Assembly (NCBI RefSeq): GCF_012927745.1
Contig: NZ_JABBKX010000002.1
Coordinates: 659,999 to 723,998, forward strand
Origin: Neoroseomonas marina
GTDB lineage: Bacteria > Pseudomonadota > Alphaproteobacteria > Acetobacterales > Acetobacteraceae
Reading direction: 5' to 3'
Length of the DNA stretch: 64,000 nucleotides
Numbering within the stretch: the first letter of the stretch is position 1; each line of letters opens with the position of its first letter. Below are positions 8,668 through 17,093 of the stretch, one piece after another. The translations under genes and the position numbers were made by a program. The notes under the pieces were generated by a model. The model saw only the letters and a list, made by a program, of their open reading frames with translations. It was not told the DNA's origin and made no database searches.

Positions 8668-11121
8668 GTGATCGCCCCCGACCTTCCTGTCTCCGAGGCC
8701 CTGCCGGCCCTGACCGCCGCCCTGCGCGAGGGCTCCAACGCCGTCCTTGTCGCCCCGCCCGGCGCCGGCAAGACGACGCTCGTTCCGCTGGTGCTGAAGG
8801 ACGAGCCCTGGGCCGAGGGCGGCCGCATCCTGGTGCTGGAACCCCGCCGCGTCGCCGCCCGCGCCGCCGCGCGCCGCATGGCCGAGATGGTCGGCGAGCC
8901 GCAGCCCGGCGGCACGGTGGGCCTGGCGACGCGGCTCGACCGCATGGTGTCGGACCGCACGCGGGTCGAGGTGGTGACGGAAGGCCTGCTGGTCCGTCGC
9001 CTGCAATCCGATCCGGGCCTCGATGGCGTCGCCGCGGTGCTGTTCGACGAGGCGCATGAGCGCAACCTCGACACCGATCTCGCGCTGGCGCTTTGCCTCG
9101 ACTTGCAGGCCAATTTGCGCCCGGAACTGCGGCTGCTGGCGATGTCCGCGACGCTGGACGGCGCGGCCTTCGCGGGGCTGCTCGGCGGCTGCCCGGTGAT
9201 CGAGAGCCTCGGCCGCGCATACCCGGTCGAACTGAAATATCGTGCCCGCGACCTCAAGGAGAGCCGGGAACTGCCCGAGGCCATGGCCGGGGCGATCCGC
9301 GAGGCGCTGCGCGAGCATCCCGGCGACGTGCTCGCCTTCCTGCCCGGCTGGGGGGAGATCCGCCGCACCCAGGAAAGACTGTCGGGTGTCGACGCGCTGG
9401 TGGTGCCCCTGCATGGCGAACTGCCGCCGGCCGAACAGGACGTCGCGCTGAACCCGGCCCCCGGCGGGCGACGGAAGGTGGTGCTGGCGACCTCGATCGC
9501 CGAGACCTCGCTGACCGTGCCCGGGGTGCGGATCGTGGTGGATGGCGGTTTCCGGCGCGCGCCGCGGCTGGACCCGGCGAGCGGATTGTCGCGCCTGATG
9601 ACGCTGCGCATCGGCAAGGCGGCCGCGGAACAGCGGGCCGGGCGCGCGGGGCGCCAGGCGCCGGGTGTCGCGATCCGGTTGTGGACCGAGGCGCTGCACC
9701 GCGGCCTGCCGCTGGCCGACCGGCCGGAGATGCTGGAGGCGGAACTGTCGTCCCTGGTGCTGGACTGCGCGGCCTGGGGGGCGGAGCCGGGGACGCTCGC
9801 CTTCCTCGACCCGCCGCCGGCCGGGACGGTGAAGGCGGCGCGCGCCCTGCTGCGGGACCTCGATGCGCTGGACGGCGAGGGGCGGATCACCGAGACGGGG
9901 CGGCGCATGGCGCGGCTCGGCACCCATCCGCGGCTGGCGCGGATGCTGATCGCGGCGGGCGATGACGGGGAACGGGCGATGGCCGCCGACCTCGCCGCGC
10001 TGCTCGAGGAACGCGACCCGATCCGGGGGCGGGAGGCGCCGTCCGACGTGCACCTGCGGCTCGACCTGCTGCATGGGCGGGACCGGGCGGATGCCGACCA
10101 CGGGACGATCCACCGCATCCGCCGCGCGGCGGCGCTGCATCGGCGGCGGCTGCGGGTGCATGGGTCGGTGACGCCGGACGGCGATGCGGGCGCCCTGTTG
10201 GCCGCAGGCTTCCCCGACCGGATCGCGGCTAAGCGCGGCGCGATGGACGGCGCCTTCCGGCTGGCCTCGGGCCAGGGCGCACGGCTACCGGCGACCGATC
10301 CGCTGGCGAAGAAGCCGCTGCTGGCGGTCGCCGACCTCGAATTGCAAGGCATCGAGACCCGCATCCGCATGGCCGCGCCGATCGAGCGCGCCGTGCTGGA
10401 GCAGCGCTTCCCCGAGCGCCTGCGCCGCGAGGAGGGCGCGGCCTTCGACGCGCGGGCGGGCGCGGTGGTCGCCCGGCGGCGGCTGATGTTCGGCCCGCTG
10501 GTGCTCGAGGAAGCGCCGCTCGCCCATGCCGACCCGGCGGCTGTCGCGGCCGCGCTGGCGGAAGCGGCGGCGGAACGGTCCCTGCGCGACCTGAACTGGA
10601 CCGACGCCGCCCGCCAGGCCCAGGCGCGCATTGGCTGGATGCGCAAGGTCGAGGGCGAGGCCTGGCCGGACGTTTCGGATGCCACCCTGGCCGCCACCGC
10701 CGTAGCATGGCTCGCCCCGCACCTGCACGGCCGGTCGCGGCTGACGGAGCTCGGCGGGCTCGACGTGACGGGACTGCTGCTCGACGCCCTGCCCTGGGAG
10801 AAGCGCCGCGCCCTGGACGCCGCCCTGCCCGCGCGGCTCGCCCTGCCCGCCGGCCGGTCGGCGGCGATCGACTATGCGCGGGAGGTCCCGACCCTCGAGG
10901 CCCGCGCCCAGCACCTGTTCGGCCTCGCGGGGCTGCCGCCGCTCGCCGGCGGGAAGGTGCCCCTGCAGGTGGCGCTGCTCTCGCCCGCCGGGCGGCCCAT
11001 CGCGGTCACCGGGGACCTGGCCGGCTTCTGGAAGGGCGCCTGGTCCGAGGTGCGCAAGGAGATGCGCGGCCGTTACCCCCGGCACCCCTGGCCGGAGGAC
11101 CCGGCCGCGGCTTCCGGTTGA
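8668..11121 (+). CDS. hrpB: ATP-dependent helicase HrpB
   Basis: An 817-aa DExH-box RNA helicase. It has Walker A PPGAGKTTLVPL (about 30-41), the DEAH box in LFDEAHERNLDTDLAL, SATL (motif III), ATSIAETSLTVPGVRIVVD, and motif VI QRAGRAGRQAPG. A helicase-associated region and the HrpB-specific C-terminal domain follow (LPWEKRRALDAALP, FWKGAWSEVRKEMRGRYPRH), as expected for about 820-aa HrpB. The GTG at 8668 was chosen because conserved sequence starts there; upstream in-frame sequence is the intergenic repeat. The cellular role of HrpB is poorly defined. Confidence 0.93.
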   Translation: MIAPDLPVSEALPALTAALREGSNAVLVAPPGAGKTTLVPLVLKDEPWAEGGRILVLEPRRVAARAAARRMAEMVGEPQPGGTVGLATRLDRMVSDRTRVEVVTEGLLVRRLQSDPGLDGVAAVLFDEAHERNLDTDLALALCLDLQANLRPELRLLAMSATLDGAAFAGLLGGCPVIESLGRAYPVELKYRARDLKESRELPEAMAGAIREALREHPGDVLAFLPGWGEIRRTQERLSGVDALVVPLHGELPPAEQDVALNPAPGGRRKVVLATSIAETSLTVPGVRIVVDGGFRRAPRLDPASGLSRLMTLRIGKAAAEQRAGRAGRQAPGVAIRLWTEALHRGLPLADRPEMLEAELSSLVLDCAAWGAEPGTLAFLDPPPAGTVKAARALLRDLDALDGEGRITETGRRMARLGTHPRLARMLIAAGDDGERAMAADLAALLEERDPIRGREAPSDVHLRLDLLHGRDRADADHGTIHRIRRAAALHRRRLRVHGSVTPDGDAGALLAAGFPDRIAAKRGAMDGAFRLASGQGARLPATDPLAKKPLLAVADLELQGIETRIRMAAPIERAVLEQRFPERLRREEGAAFDARAGAVVARRRLMFGPLVLEEAPLAHADPAAVAAALAEAAAERSLRDLNWTDAARQAQARIGWMRKVEGEAWPDVSDATLAATAVAWLAPHLHGRSRLTELGGLDVTGLLLDALPWEKRRALDAALPARLALPAGRSAAIDYAREVPTLEARAQHLFGLAGLPPLAGGKVPLQVALLSPAGRPIAVTGDLAGFWKGAWSEVRKEMRGRYPRHPWPEDPAAASG

Positions 11122-11153
11122 ACCCCGCCCCGCGCCATCGCAGATTGCCCGAC

Positions 11154-12209
11154 GTGACCACATTTCGCCCCGACTCGCCCCGCCTGCCCCGCCGCCTGGC
11201 CCTGCTCCTGCCGGCCGCCCTCGGCGCCTGCTCCGGCCCGGCCCGCGCGCAGCGGGGGCTGCCCGACTTCGCCGACCTGGCCGAGCGGGTGCTGCCCGCC
11301 GTCGTCAGCATCCAGGTGACGAGCCGGGAACAGGCCGCACCGACCGAGCTGCGCGGCACGCCGCTGGACCGCGGCCGGCGCGGCCAACTGGTGCAGGGGG
11401 CGGGATCGGGCTTCATCATCGAACCCTCGGGCATCATCGTCACCAACGGCCATGTCGTCGGCAACGCGACGCGCGTGACGGTCACGACGCAGGACGGCAC
11501 CGAATACCCGGCCCGTGTCGTCGGCGTGGACGAACTCACCGACATCGCGCTGCTGAAGATCACGCCGCGCGGGACCCTGTCGGCCGTCTCGCTGGGGGTC
11601 TCGGCCCATCTGCGGGTCGGGCAGTGGGTGCTCGCGGCCGGCAATCCCTTCGGCCTCGGCGGGTCCGTCACCAGCGGGATCATCTCGGCGCGCGGGCGCG
11701 ACATCGGCGCCGGGCCCTTCGACGACTTCATCCAGACCGATGCGCCGATCAACCCGGGCAATTCCGGCGGGCCGCTGTTCAACATGGCGGGCGAGGTGAT
11801 CGGCATCAACACGGCGATCTACTCGCCCTCCGGCGCCTCGGCCGGCATCGGCTTCGCGGTGCCCTCCGACCTCGCCAGGCCGGTGGTGGAATCGCTGATC
11901 CGGGACGGGCGCGTCGACCGCGGCTGGCTTGGCGTGTCGGTGGCGGATGCCGAGGAACAGGGCCGGCGGCAGCGCGGCGCGCTCATCATGGGCGTCGAGC
12001 GCGGCAGCCCCGCCGCCCGTGCCGGGCTGCGCCAGGGCGACCTGGTCACCGCCCTGAACGGACAGCCGATCGCGACGTCCCGCGCGCTGGTGCGCGGGGT
12101 GGCGGGCCTGCCGCCGGGGGAAACCGTCCGACTCACGCTCACGCGCGGCGGACGCCAGCAGGACATCGCGGTGCAGATCGGGCGCCGCCCCAACGACAAT
12201 CAAGGCTGA
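11154..12209 (+). CDS. DegP/HtrA-type trypsin-like serine protease with one PDZ domain
   Basis: A 351-aa secreted protease. The N-terminus (RRLALLLPAALGACSGPARA) is a signal sequence; the LGAC could be a lipobox, otherwise cleavage after ARA is likely. The trypsin-like domain has all three catalytic residues: His in TNGHVVG, Asp in DELTDIALL and Ser in NPGNSGGPLFN. One PDZ domain follows (about 250-340: GVERGSPAARAGLRQGDLVTALNG). DegS/DegQ-like enzymes with one PDZ handle misfolded envelope proteins. The start is GTG at 11154 (TTG at 11145 is possible). It lies 6 bp before a two-component system, suggesting an envelope-stress operon. Confidence 0.88.
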   Translation: MTTFRPDSPRLPRRLALLLPAALGACSGPARAQRGLPDFADLAERVLPAVVSIQVTSREQAAPTELRGTPLDRGRRGQLVQGAGSGFIIEPSGIIVTNGHVVGNATRVTVTTQDGTEYPARVVGVDELTDIALLKITPRGTLSAVSLGVSAHLRVGQWVLAAGNPFGLGGSVTSGIISARGRDIGAGPFDDFIQTDAPINPGNSGGPLFNMAGEVIGINTAIYSPSGASAGIGFAVPSDLARPVVESLIRDGRVDRGWLGVSVADAEEQGRRQRGALIMGVERGSPAARAGLRQGDLVTALNGQPIATSRALVRGVAGLPPGETVRLTLTRGGRQQDIAVQIGRRPNDNQG

Positions 12210-12215
12210 AACGTC

Positions 12216-12896
12216 ATGCGCATCCTGCTGGTCGAGGACGATGCGGAGGTCGCGCGGTTCGTGCGCAAGGGCCTCCAGGAAGCCGGCCACAATGTCGAGC
12301 ACGCGGCGAATGGGCGCGACGGGCTGTTCCTCGCGGCGTCGGAGCAGTTCGACATCCTCGTGCTCGACCGCATGCTGCCCGGCGGCGTGGACGGGGTCAG
12401 GCTGGTGGAAACCCTGCGCGGCCAGGGCAACCGAACGCCGGTGCTGTTCCTCTCGGCGCTGAGCGCGGTCGACGAACGCGTGAAGGGCCTCAAGGCCGGC
12501 GGCGATGACTACCTGGTCAAGCCCTTCGCCTTCGCGGAACTGCTCGCGCGGGTCGAGGCGCTGGGCCGCCGCCCGACGGTGGAAGCGCCGGCGACGAAGC
12601 TCAAGATCGCCGACCTCGAGATGGACCTGCTGTCGCGCACCGTCACGCGCGGGGGCAAGCGGCTCGAGATCCAGCCGCGCGAGTTCCGCCTGCTCGAGCA
12701 CCTGATGCGCCACGCGGGCCAGGTGGTGACGCGCACCATGCTGCTCGAGAAGGTGTGGGACTACCATTTCGACCCGCAGACCAACGTCATCGACGTCCAT
12801 GTGAGCCGCCTGCGGCAGAAGGTGGACAAGGGCTTCGACAAGCCGCTGATCCACACGGTGCGCAACGCGGGCTACATGATCCGCGCCGAGGGCTGA
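12216..12896 (+). CDS. OmpR-family response regulator
   Basis: A 226-aa two-domain regulator. The receiver domain (1-115) has the acidic pocket (EDD at 7-9), phosphoacceptor Asp51 in ILVLDRMLP, and the conserved Lys in DDYLVKPFAF. The winged-helix DNA-binding domain (about 130-224) is typical of OmpR/PhoB proteins (LEIQPREFRLLEHLM, TNVIDVHVSRLRQKVDKGF, HTVRNAGYMI). It follows the HtrA-like protease by 6 bp and precedes its likely kinase by about 10 bp. The operon probably senses envelope stress; the trigger is not readable from sequence. Confidence 0.92.
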   Translation: MRILLVEDDAEVARFVRKGLQEAGHNVEHAANGRDGLFLAASEQFDILVLDRMLPGGVDGVRLVETLRGQGNRTPVLFLSALSAVDERVKGLKAGGDDYLVKPFAFAELLARVEALGRRPTVEAPATKLKIADLEMDLLSRTVTRGGKRLEIQPREFRLLEHLMRHAGQVVTRTMLLEKVWDYHFDPQTNVIDVHVSRLRQKVDKGFDKPLIHTVRNAGYMIRAEG

Positions 12897-12906
12897 GGGG
12901 GGCGCC

Positions 12907-14334
12907 ATTATCGCCGCGCCCTTTCCCGCGCCGGGCGAACCGGGGACCCTCGAAGCCCTGCTGCGCTTCCTGCGCAGCGCGGGCTTCCGCTTCGCGCTCC
13001 GCTTCGCGCTGATCTTCATCGGGGCGACCGCGGTCTTCGCGCTCGTCTTCTGGTACGCGACCGCCGGTTCGCTCGACCGCCAGACCGACGCGGCGCTGCG
13101 CACCGATGCGCTCAGCCTCGTGGAGCGTTGGCGCGAGGCCGGTTCGGCGGCCGTCGCCGAAGCCATCGCCGAACGCCTGGCCTCCGACGTGGAAGGCAAT
13201 TCGATCTACCTGCTGATGAACCCCGAGGGCCGGCGCCTCGCGGGGAACCTCGATCGCTGGCCGCAGGGCGTGCCGGCGGGCACCGACTGGGCGTTCGACA
13301 CGGTCCAGCGCGACGGCCTCACGACCGAGGCGCGGCTCAACGTCATGGAACTCGGCAACGGCTACCGCCTGGCCGTCGGTCGCGACGTGACGGAAAAGCA
13401 GCGCCTGCGCGACCTGCTGGCGGAAGGCATCGCCTGGTCGGCCTTCGCGGCGCTGATCTTCGCGGTCACCGGCGCGGCGGTGCTGCGCCGCGCGCTGGAA
13501 CAGCGCCTGCTGCCCGCGGCGCAGACGGCGGAGGCGATTGCCGCGGGCGACCTGTCGCACCGCGTCCCGTTATCAGCGCGCAACGATGAGTTCGACCGGC
13601 TCGGGCGCAGCATGAACACCATGCTGGATCGCATCGACCGCCTGATGGAGGGGATCCGCGGCGTCTCGGATTCCATTGCCCACGATCTGCGCACCCCGAT
13701 CGCCCGCGCCCGCGCGAAGCTCGAGGAGGCGGTGGTCGGCCCGGACGACCCCGAGACCCTGCGCGCGGCGATGGAGCGGGGGATCACCGACCTCGACAAC
13801 ATCACCCGCGTCTTCGAGGCCCTGCTGCGCATTGCGGAGGCCGAGGCCGGCGCCCGGCGCGCCGCCTTCGCCCAGACCGACCTCACGCCCGTGCTGGCCG
13901 ACGTCGCCGAATTCTACGGCGCCGTGGCGGAATCGCGGGGCCAGGTGCTGGAGACGGACCTGCCGCCCGTGCTCGAGACCGTCGGCGACCGCGACCTGCT
14001 GGCCCAGGCGGCCGGCAACCTGATCGACAACGCGCTGAAGTTCACGCCGGAGGGCGGCCATGTCCGCCTGACGGCCCGCGCGCTGCCGCGCGAGCGCATC
14101 GAGATCGTGGTCGAGGACAGCGGTCCGGGCCTGGCGCCCGAGGACCGTGCGCGTGCCGGGACCCGCTTCTTCCGCGCCGATTCCTCCCGGGCGACGCCGG
14201 GATCGGGGCTCGGCCTGTCGCTGGTCCGTGCGGTGGCCCGGCTGCATGGCGGGGATCTGCTGCTCGAGGATGCGCCGCAGGAGCTGCGCGGCTCGCCGGG
14301 ATTGCGCGCGACGATCCGCCTGGGCTCCGCATGA
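12907..14334 (+). CDS. Sensor histidine kinase, partner of the upstream regulator (non-ATG start)
   Basis: About 475 aa. Order: N-terminal membrane helix (about residues 35-55, FALIFIGATAVFALVFWY), periplasmic sensing region (about 60-160), second helix (about 178-195), HAMP (PLSARNDEFDRLGRSMN), HisKA with the phosphorylated His in DSIAHDLRTPIARARAK, and an ATPase domain with N box NLIDNALKF, DSGPGL and GSGLGLSLV. The frame has no ATG, GTG or TTG between its upstream stop (12877) and the first helix. The first GTG, at 13120, would delete that helix. An ATT at 12907, 6 nt after a run of G, is the best-placed start; CTG at 12958 is an alternative. The start is therefore uncertain, the function firm. 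Confidence 0.85.
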   Translation: MIAAPFPAPGEPGTLEALLRFLRSAGFRFALRFALIFIGATAVFALVFWYATAGSLDRQTDAALRTDALSLVERWREAGSAAVAEAIAERLASDVEGNSIYLLMNPEGRRLAGNLDRWPQGVPAGTDWAFDTVQRDGLTTEARLNVMELGNGYRLAVGRDVTEKQRLRDLLAEGIAWSAFAALIFAVTGAAVLRRALEQRLLPAAQTAEAIAAGDLSHRVPLSARNDEFDRLGRSMNTMLDRIDRLMEGIRGVSDSIAHDLRTPIARARAKLEEAVVGPDDPETLRAAMERGITDLDNITRVFEALLRIAEAEAGARRAAFAQTDLTPVLADVAEFYGAVAESRGQVLETDLPPVLETVGDRDLLAQAAGNLIDNALKFTPEGGHVRLTARALPRERIEIVVEDSGPGLAPEDRARAGTRFFRADSSRATPGSGLGLSLVRAVARLHGGDLLLEDAPQELRGSPGLRATIRLGSA

Positions 14335-14392
14335 ACGCAAGGTCATGGCTACGCCACCCGGCGGCAGGACGCGCTATGGCAGTCCAGGATCG

Positions 14393-14653
14393 ATGCGCAT
14401 CCTGTTTGCAGGCCTCGTCATGCTCGGTACGCCGGCCGCGCTGGGCGGGGTCGAACCTCCCGCCCGCATGACGTCGGACAGCAAGGAGTACTGCTCCGAG
14501 CTGGCCGTTCGGCTCGCCACGCTGCCGGGATCGCGGGACGAGCCCGCCCGCAGCCTTGCGGCGGACGGCATGCGCCTGTGCGAGACCGGCCATACCCGCA
14601 CCGGCGTCGCGAAGCTGCGGCGTGCCATCCGGGCGGCGCGCGGCGGGGATTGA
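14393..14653 (+). CDS. Small secreted hypothetical protein
   Basis: An 86-aa protein with an N-terminal hydrophobic signal ([19 protein letters not shown]) and a short mature part with two cysteines ([15 protein letters not shown] and [15 protein letters not shown]), which could form a disulfide in the periplasm. The start at 14393 follows an AGGA ribosome binding site; an earlier in-frame ATG at 14345 is possible. It lies about 60 bp after the histidine kinase and may belong to the same transcript. I do not recognise a named family. The two-cysteine, Ala/Arg-rich helical pattern is all that can be said. Confidence 0.65.
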   Translation: MRILFAGLVMLGTPAALGGVEPPARMTSDSKEYCSELAVRLATLPGSRDEPARSLAADGMRLCETGHTRTGVAKLRRAIRAARGGD

Positions 14654-14699
14654 TCCGCCGGATTGCCCCCTGGCCCGCCCGGGTCTATGCGCCGGCCCC

Positions 14700-16277
14700 A
14701 TGAGCGACATCCTCCCCATCCGCCGTGCCCTGCTGTCCGTCTCGGACAAGACGGGACTGATCGACTTCGGCCGTTTCCTGGCAGGCCGGGGAGTCGAGAT
14801 CCTGTCCACCGGCGGGACCGCCCGCGCCCTGCGGGAGGCCGGCGTGCCGGTGAAGGACGTCTCGGACCACACCGGCTTCCCCGAGATCCTGGACGGGCGG
14901 GTGAAGACGCTGGTGCCGCAGGTCCATGGCGGCATCCTCGGCCGGCGCGACCTGGCCGAGCACCTCGCGCAGATGGACAAGCACGCCATCGCGCCGATCG
15001 ACCTGGTGGCGGTGAACCTCTACCCGTTCGAGGCGACGGTCGCGAAGGGTGCCTCCTTCGAGGATTGCATCGAGAACATCGACATCGGCGGCCCGGCGAT
15101 GATCCGCTCCGCCGCGAAGAACCACGACGGCGTCGCCGTGCTGACGGAACCGCAGCACTTCGCCGAGGTGCAGGCGGAGATCGAGGCGCAGGGGGGCACG
15201 ACGCTCGCGACGCGCCGGCGCCTCGCGGCCGCGGCCTATGCGCGTACAGCGGCCTATGACGCGGCGATCTCGGCCTGGTTCGCACGGCAGGAGGGCCAGG
15301 ACTTCCCGCCGCGGCTGTCGCTGCCGGGCGTGCTGCGCCAGGGCCTGCGCTATGGCGAGAACCCGCACCAGTCCGCCGCCTTCTACGTGGACGCGACCAG
15401 CCGGCCCGGCATCGCCACGGCGATGCAGGTGCAGGGCAAGGAGCTGTCCTACAACAACATCAACGACACCGACGCGGCCTTCGAATGCGTGGCGGAGTTC
15501 GACCGCCCGGCCATCGCCATCATCAAGCACGCCACCCCCTGCGGCGTCGCGGTGGCCGAGGACCTGGTGACCGCCTGGGACCGCGCCTTCCTGTGCGACC
15601 CGGTCTCGCCCTTCGGCGGCATCGTCGCGGCGAACCGCGTGCTGGACGCCGCGGCGGCGGAGAAGATCGCCGCCATCTTCACCGAGGTGGTGATCGCCCC
15701 TGACGCGGACGAAGCCGCCCGCGCCATCTTCGCGCGGAAGAAGAACCTGCGCCTGCTGCTGACCGGCGCCATGCCGGACCCGGCGGCGCCGGGGATGACC
15801 TTCAAGTCGGTCTCGGGCGGGTTCCTCGCGCAGTCGCGCGATGCCGGCCATGTCGCGGCATCGGATCTGAAGGTGGTGACGCAGCGCGCGCCCTCGGCCG
15901 CCGAGCTGCGCGATTTGCTCTTCGCCTTCCGCGTCTGCAAGCACGTGAAGTCGAACGCCATCGTCTATGCGAAGGGCGAGGCGACGGTCGGCATCGGCGG
16001 CGGCCAGCCCAACCGCGTCGACAGCGCGCGCATCGCCGGATGGAAGAGCGAGGAGGCGGCCAAGGCCGCGGGCCTGGCGGAACCGCTCGCGCGCGGCAGC
16101 GTGGTGGCGTCGGACGCCTTCTTCCCCTTCGCCGACGGCCTCGAGGCCGCGGTGGCCGCGGGCGCGACGGCGGTGATCCAGCCCGGCGGGTCGATGCGCG
16201 ACGCGGAGGTTATCGCGGCGGCGGACAAGGCGGGGCTGGCAATGGTGTTCACCGGGATGCGGCACTTCCGGCATTGA
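14700..16277 (+). CDS. purH: Bifunctional AICAR formyltransferase / IMP cyclohydrolase
   Basis: A 525-aa enzyme for the last two steps of IMP synthesis. The N-terminal MGS-like cyclohydrolase domain (about 1-150) has [29 protein letters not shown] and [17 protein letters not shown]. The formyltransferase domain (about 150-525) has [13 protein letters not shown], the catalytic [25 protein letters not shown] and a C-terminal GMRHFRH. Length and both active sites are complete. The ATG at 14700 begins at the conserved N-terminus. A class I hairpin repeat starts 6 nt after the stop and may act as its terminator. Confidence 0.97.
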   Translation: MSDILPIRRALLSVSDKTGLIDFGRFLAGRGVEILSTGGTARALREAGVPVKDVSDHTGFPEILDGRVKTLVPQVHGGILGRRDLAEHLAQMDKHAIAPIDLVAVNLYPFEATVAKGASFEDCIENIDIGGPAMIRSAAKNHDGVAVLTEPQHFAEVQAEIEAQGGTTLATRRRLAAAAYARTAAYDAAISAWFARQEGQDFPPRLSLPGVLRQGLRYGENPHQSAAFYVDATSRPGIATAMQVQGKELSYNNINDTDAAFECVAEFDRPAIAIIKHATPCGVAVAEDLVTAWDRAFLCDPVSPFGGIVAANRVLDAAAAEKIAAIFTEVVIAPDADEAARAIFARKKNLRLLLTGAMPDPAAPGMTFKSVSGGFLAQSRDAGHVAASDLKVVTQRAPSAAELRDLLFAFRVCKHVKSNAIVYAKGEATVGIGGGQPNRVDSARIAGWKSEEAAKAAGLAEPLARGSVVASDAFFPFADGLEAAVAAGATAVIQPGGSMRDAEVIAAADKAGLAMVFTGMRHFRH

Positions 16278-16282
16278 TGGAC

Positions 16283-16342
16283 GGGAGGGGCGCCGCCCCT
16301 CCCGCACCCACCCCGCCAAAGGCCGAAAGGCCTTTGGGAACC
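16283..16342 (+). repeat. Class I intergenic repeat after purH
   Basis: A 9-bp stem, GGGAGGGGC, with loop GCC (16283-16303), then the linker GCACCCACCCCG, then a 9-bp stem, CCAAAGGCC, closing GAAA (16316-16337), then GAACC. Compared with the copy at 8486, stem bases differ but base pairing, loop and linker are kept, so the structure is conserved by compensating changes. Confidence 0.75.
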
Positions 16343-16414
16343 ATCACTTGGTGCCTCCCCGAAGGGGGGCGCGGCAACGGTGGCCAGGGCCCCTCCGGTC
16401 GAGGAACGCAGATC

Positions 16415-17026
16415 ATGGACGAACTCGTCGCCGGCTACCGTCGCTTCCGACAGGAAACCTGGCCGCAGCAGCGCGCGCGCTTCGAGGAACTGGCCGCCCG
16501 GGGGCAGCGCCCGCACACCATGGTCGTCGCCTGTTCGGACAGCCGCGTCGATCCGCAGATGATCTTCTCCGCCGGCCCCGGCGAGCTGTTCGTCGTGCGC
16601 AACGTCGCGAACCTAGTGCCGCCCTACATGCCGGACGCGCTGTTCCACGGCACCAGCGCGGCGGTGGAATTCGCCGTCCGCGTGCTGCAGGTGAAGCGCA
16701 TCGTGGTGATGGGCCATGCGCTGTGCGGCGGCATCCGCGCGCTGATCGAGGGCACGCCGCCCGAGGCGCGCGACTTCGTCCAGGGCTGGATCAGCATCGC
16801 GCAGCGCGCGCGCGAAGTGGCGCTGCGCTGCGATGTTCCCGAGGACCGCCAGGAAGCCGGGGAGCACGAGGCGGTGCGGATCTCGCTCGCGAACCTCATG
16901 ACCTTCCCCTGGGTGGCCGAGGCGGTGGCCGCAGGGCGGCTTACCCTGCACGGCGCCCATTTCGGCGTCGCGACCGGGCGGCTGGTCCTGGTGCCGGCCG
17001 AAGGGCCGGCGAGCGCCGCGGGCTGA
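16415..17026 (+). CDS. Beta-class carbonic anhydrase
   Basis: A 203-aa zinc enzyme interconverting CO2 and bicarbonate. The zinc-ligand and catalytic dyad motif [13 protein letters not shown] is at about 37-49; the second zinc site is in [12 protein letters not shown] (His and Cys at about 100-103). [14 protein letters not shown] sequence ([11 protein letters not shown]) completes the beta-class pattern. The ATG at 16415 precedes the conserved [11 protein letters not shown]. About 140 bp, mostly a class I repeat, separates it from purH, so it is probably transcribed independently. Bicarbonate supply for carboxylases and pH balance is the likely role. Confidence 0.93.
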   Translation: MDELVAGYRRFRQETWPQQRARFEELAARGQRPHTMVVACSDSRVDPQMIFSAGPGELFVVRNVANLVPPYMPDALFHGTSAAVEFAVRVLQVKRIVVMGHALCGGIRALIEGTPPEARDFVQGWISIAQRAREVALRCDVPEDRQEAGEHEAVRISLANLMTFPWVAEAVAAGRLTLHGAHFGVATGRLVLVPAEGPASAAG

Positions 17027-17093
17027 TCCACGGCGGGCCTCGCCAGCGCGCGGGGCGGGGTGCGAGACTCGGGGCCTCGATTCGGGGGGCCTC

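Noticed and set aside
13120-14334. GTG at 13120 as the histidine kinase start
   Set aside because: It would remove the first membrane helix and most of the sensing domain although the frame upstream is coding-like and directly follows the regulator gene.
16283-16342. Simple Rho-independent terminators as the full explanation of class I hairpins
   Set aside because: They lack T-tracts, come in two-hairpin units with a conserved linker, and occur as inverted pairs. Terminator activity may still be a side role.
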